This document shows positions 6,927 through 7,366 of a DNA stretch of 7,366 nt, piece after piece. Source of the DNA: Candidatus Cloacimonadota bacterium (GTDB taxonomy: Bacteria; Cloacimonadota; Cloacimonadia; Cloacimonadales; TCS61); assembly GCA_011372345.1 (NCBI GenBank), contig DRTC01000673.1, positions 1-7,366 of the forward strand. The letters run 5' to 3'. Each line of letters opens with the position of its first letter. The stretch's first letter is position 1. A model generated the notes under the pieces. That model ran no database searches, was not told the origin of the DNA, and saw nothing but the letters and a program-made list of their open reading frames with translations. Both the position numbers and the translations under genes were made by a program.

Positions 6927-7236
6927 TAGTTATCATACTGAATTACTTCCAATGAAATAGTTATGGGATCTCTTTTCGAATATCTTTTCACCATAATAAA
7001 TTGTGGTGTTACACTGATTGTTCCTAGTTTCATACGATATTCCCTTTCAGAATAAGATCCTGATTTATCTGGATGAAGGAACTTAAAAATATGATGAACA
7101 GAACCATTTCAATGGTTTTCAATTTTACTGCGAAATGTGAGTAAATACAATTGTATTTCATTCTACCTTCATTACAATCCGGATTGTATATGAGTTCTGC
7201 ATAACTGAGTGTTTTTCAGCAGAATTCAAAAAACAT
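6926..7236 (-). pseudogene. Decayed small gene, about 103 residues, one stop and one frameshift
   Basis: The best part is a 60-codon open frame from 7108 to the TAA at 6928-6926. It contains NGSVHHIFKFLHPDKSGSYS, RMKLGTISVTPQFIM and KRDPITISLEVIQYDN, which reads like a folded protein. Adding one A to the run at 7107-7109 joins it to an upstream 36-codon frame (KTLSYAELIYNPDCNEG, then SHFAVKLKTIE). That frame is itself preceded by a TGA at 7218-7216 and MFFEFC. An intact minimal version could start at the ATG at 7033, where AAAGGGA lies seven bases upstream, giving 35 residues. The inverted-repeat element at 7237-7350 abuts the presumed 5' end and may have disrupted it. I do not recognise the family. 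The upstream 43 codons are the weaker part of the call. Confidence 0.4.
7143..7188. repeat. Pair of 16-bp palindromes sharing TACAAT/ATTGTA half-sites
   Basis: AAATACAATTGTATTT (7143-7158) and TACAATCCGGATTGTA (7173-7188) are each perfect 16-bp palindromes. Both have TACAAT and ATTGTA half-sites, and their centres are 30 bp apart, about three helical turns. They could be a tandem operator for a dimeric regulator, or two more members of the local hairpin-repeat set. They lie within the decayed frame and about 430 bp from the ptsI start. Confidence 0.45.
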
Positions 7237-7350
7237 GTCTTTACGAGTTTTTCTTCTTGCTGTTACAAACGAAGCAATCTCTTGCTTCACATTAAGTTAG
7301 AGGAGTAGATTGCTTCGCAAGAATTCCTTTGTAAGATACCTCGCAATGAC
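7237..7350. repeat. Symmetric 114-bp inverted-repeat element (GTCATTGCGAG type)
   Basis: The outer ends are GTCTTTACGAG (7237-7247) and CTCGCAATGAC (7340-7350), inverted with 9 of 11 matches. The inner arms CGAAGCAATCT (7270-7280) and AGATTGCTTCG (7307-7317) are perfectly inverted. Outer and inner arms are 22 bases apart on each side, around a 26-base centre. GTCATTGCGAG...GAAGCAATCT is a widely seen intergenic repeat of many bacteria. It encodes nothing and resembles a non-autonomous, MITE-like element. The left end carries the mismatches and is more decayed. Confidence 0.75.
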
Positions 7351-7366
7351 TTTTTCACTAGTTGCA

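Noticed and set aside
7216..7218. In-frame TGA as a selenocysteine codon in the decayed gene
   Set aside because: A further frameshift is needed downstream and no selenocysteine insertion hairpin is evident just after it, so a nonsense mutation is simpler.
6718..7366. ptsH upstream of ptsI
   Set aside because: No minus-strand frame shows the HPr active-site histidine region or has the roughly 85-codon length.

Overview
This is an AT-rich window carrying five intact core-metabolism genes, all on the minus strand. They lie in two groups: ptsI then metK (right half), and pyrD then pyrK then pyrC (left half). A sixth, partial minus-strand gene starts inside the 3' end of pyrC and runs off the left edge. 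The NAD-linked class 1B dihydroorotate dehydrogenase (PyrD + PyrK), the PEP-dependent enzyme I and the strong AT bias suggest a fermentative or anaerobic bacterium. The repeat content recalls uncultured FCB-group lineages such as Cloacimonadota, but that is a low-confidence guess from memory.

Layout in transcription order (right to left): 7366-6754 has no intact gene. It holds a symmetric 114-bp inverted-repeat element (7237-7350), two 16-bp palindromes, and what look like two small decayed or frameshifted genes joined by a TAATG junction (6926-7236 and 6754-6926). Then come ptsI (6717-5047) and metK (4975-3800, with a possible in-frame upstream start at 5038). The 461-bp gap 3339-3799 holds a probable frameshifted small plus-strand gene. 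Then pyrD (3338-2418), a 155-bp spacer packed with four mini-hairpins, pyrK (2262-1480), pyrC (1464-127) and the partial gene (146-1).

PyrC makes dihydroorotate, and PyrD/PyrK oxidise it to orotate, so the left operon covers two consecutive steps of de novo UMP synthesis. MetK makes S-adenosylmethionine. PtsI is enzyme I of the phosphotransferase system, and no ptsH or other PTS gene lies beside it here.

I see no new multi-gene system. What stands out is repeat biology: a GC-rich double-palindrome element sits in frame inside pyrC and adds about 20 residues. A family of mini-hairpins with a GTAA flank and a TCCT-type loop supplies the stop codons of both pyrD and metK. A classic GTCATTGCGAG-type inverted-repeat element lies at the right edge. 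There are also several probable frameshifts at or near short A-runs in non-core genes.
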